A stretch of DNA of 13,994 nt, taken from positions 1 to 13,994 of the forward strand of contig JADZFP010000206.1 in the NCBI GenBank assembly GCA_020849825.1. The letters are read 5' to 3'. How positions within the stretch are numbered: the stretch's first letter is position 1; each line of letters begins with the position of its first letter. A program made the translations under genes and the position numbers. This DNA comes from Saprospiraceae bacterium (GTDB taxonomy: Bacteria; Bacteroidota; Bacteroidia; Chitinophagales; Saprospiraceae). The notes under the pieces are model-generated. The model saw nothing but the letters and a program-made list of their open reading frames with translations, did no database searches and was not told where the DNA came from. Shown here piece by piece: positions 12,994 to 13,994 of this stretch.

Positions 12994-13994
12994 CTATCGG
13001 GCATTTAAATACCTGAACAATTCCGCCTGTTGCTTGAGAATAAACTTGTTTTTGGCCCGATCCTCCTCCGATTGCGGGTTGGGGATCGTATCGATGCGGC
13101 TGCCCCAGTCGCGGGCTTTGAGCGTATCGCCGAGCTGGAGCCAGGTGTAGGCCAGGTTGAGTTTGCCTTCGTCGTAGCGCGGGTTGATCGACAATACTTG
13201 TTCGTAGACGGGCAAAGCCTCCCGAAACTGTTTGTTCATGGCCAGGGCCGAGGCGTAGTTGTTGAGCACCTGAAAGCTCCATGGATTGAGGCGATAAGCC
13301 TCCCGGAGCGCTTCGATGGCCTGGGCCGGGCGTTTTTGTTGTATTTCGGCCACACCTTCGAACCATTGCAGGGGCAGGGCCGTGTCGTTGTACTCGTAAA
13401 ACGGGTTGCTGGCGGCCCGCGATTCGGCGATAATCTGCCGGATATTGCCGCTAACCATCGCCTGCATGAGGCGCACGTTGTGTATTTCGCCCTTGACGCG
13501 GTAAAAGCCGATCACGATGTTGAAAAGCAAACCGGCGCCGGCCAGCAGGAACAACCAGTTGGCTTGTTTTTGCACCCCGATACCGGGCCCGCTGGCCCAA
13601 AGCGCGCGGGTTTCCCCGACCGTCAGCGCTAGCAGCAGGGCCAGTATCACCTGCATTTCAATGCGTTCTCGCGGGAAATCGAAATACTGAATCACGCAAT
13701 AGCCCAGCAGTCCGGCCGTCAGCGCAGCCAGCCGGGCGGCTGATTCGGGCGGCGGACGGCGGAAAAGAACCGCCAGCGCGGCGCCCAGTGCAAGTACGAA
13801 CAGCCCGATAAAAACCACGACGCCGACGACGCCCAGTTCGGCGCGGATTTCGAGGTAGTCGTTGTGGGCACGCGTAAAAACGATGTTTTTTTCTTCAAGA
13901 CGATACCCGCCCTGGATGCCTTTGGACGGAAACCAGAACTTCCAGCTGCCGTTGCCAACACCCAGCCATACGTTTTCTTTGTTGAGTTGATCGG
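12994..13994 (-). CDS. O-antigen ligase-like membrane protein with C-terminal TPRs (partial)
   Basis: Only the C-terminal 332 residues are visible; the frame is open to the right edge and the start lies outside. The visible part begins with the Wzy_C/O-antigen-ligase pattern: WLGVGNGSW (about 9-17), then RAHNDYLEIRAELG (about 41-54), whose His-Asn-Asp is characteristic of the large periplasmic loop. Hydrophobic helices follow at about 55-77, 86-103, 114-127 and 147-165, with the FPRERIE motif at about 106-112. The rest, from about residue 205, has two to three TPR-like repeats (AIEALREAYRLNPW, ALPVYEQVLSINP, GKLNLAYTWLQLGD). Such proteins join or polymerise glycans at the periplasmic face of the inner membrane; TPRs may bind partners. 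An internal GTG at 13818 is not a real start because the family motif lies upstream of it. The stop at 12994 is just beyond the palindromic repeats. Confidence 0.85.
   Translation of the reverse strand, partial: DQLNKENVWLGVGNGSWKFWFPSKGIQGGYRLEEKNIVFTRAHNDYLEIRAELGVVGVVVFIGLFVLALGAALAVLFRRPPPESAARLAALTAGLLGYCVIQYFDFPRERIEMQVILALLLALTVGETRALWASGPGIGVQKQANWLFLLAGAGLLFNIVIGFYRVKGEIHNVRLMQAMVSGNIRQIIAESRAASNPFYEYNDTALPLQWFEGVAEIQQKRPAQAIEALREAYRLNPWSFQVLNNYASALAMNKQFREALPVYEQVLSINPRYDEGKLNLAYTWLQLGDTLKARDWGSRIDTIPNPQSEEDRAKNKFILKQQAELFRYLNAR

Noticed and set aside
12693..13004. Minus-strand open frame of 103 codons across the 80-bp repeats
   Set aside because: The protein simply repeats the DNA repeat (GFTPCH/PVPRFP-like units) and has no start context or homology that I recognise.

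Overview
The window looks like chromosomal DNA of a GC-rich member of the Bacteroidota, most likely from the Saprospiria (Lewinella/Haliscomenobacter-like). This is inferred from several signs together: TAnnTTTG-type -7 promoter elements, a general lack of Shine-Dalgarno sequences, proteins with type IX secretion (T9SS) sorting tails, a DUF5777-type outer-membrane barrel, and small cytochrome-like lipoproteins. No tRNA, rRNA, CRISPR array, transposase or integrase gene is visible.

Layout. 1-306: a structured inverted-repeat element, then the promoter of a ribosomal-protein operon. 307-1560 (+): rpsF-rpsR-rplI, closed by a strong terminator. 1637-3956 (+): a two-transmembrane sensor histidine kinase with no adjacent response regulator, followed 7 nt later by aroB. 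3969-6477 (-): a compact four-gene operon, transcribed right to left, made of a di-haem-type lipoprotein, its single-haem-type paralogue, a membrane-anchored OB-fold protein and a DUF5777 barrel. 6556-9680 (+): a small membrane protein and uvrA. 9686-11648: a 1.9-kb islet bounded by perfect 54-bp direct repeats. The right copy is the true 3' end of the polyprenyl synthetase gene and the left copy is an orphan piece next to uvrA. Inside are a truncated T9SS tail, a perfect terminator hairpin and a 503-aa T9SS cargo gene with a strong internal GC shift. 11595-12566 (-): a long-chain polyprenyl diphosphate synthase. 12567-12993: non-coding, with an 80-bp tandem repeat built from palindromes. 12994-13994 (-): the C-terminal part of an O-antigen-ligase-like membrane protein with TPRs, running off the right edge.

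How the parts fit. Most of the window is housekeeping: translation, shikimate pathway, excision repair and isoprenoid chain synthesis. Two parts are accessory. The first is the cytochrome/OB-fold/DUF5777 operon, which encodes only envelope proteins and is probably one redox or transport unit of unknown function. It uses three different haem-motif spacings. The second is the repeat-bounded T9SS islet, which looks like a recent insertion between uvrA and the polyprenyl synthetase gene; those genes were probably once convergent neighbours separated by only a few bases. These are the best candidates for something undescribed. No complete new defence or mobile system can be demonstrated from the sequence alone.
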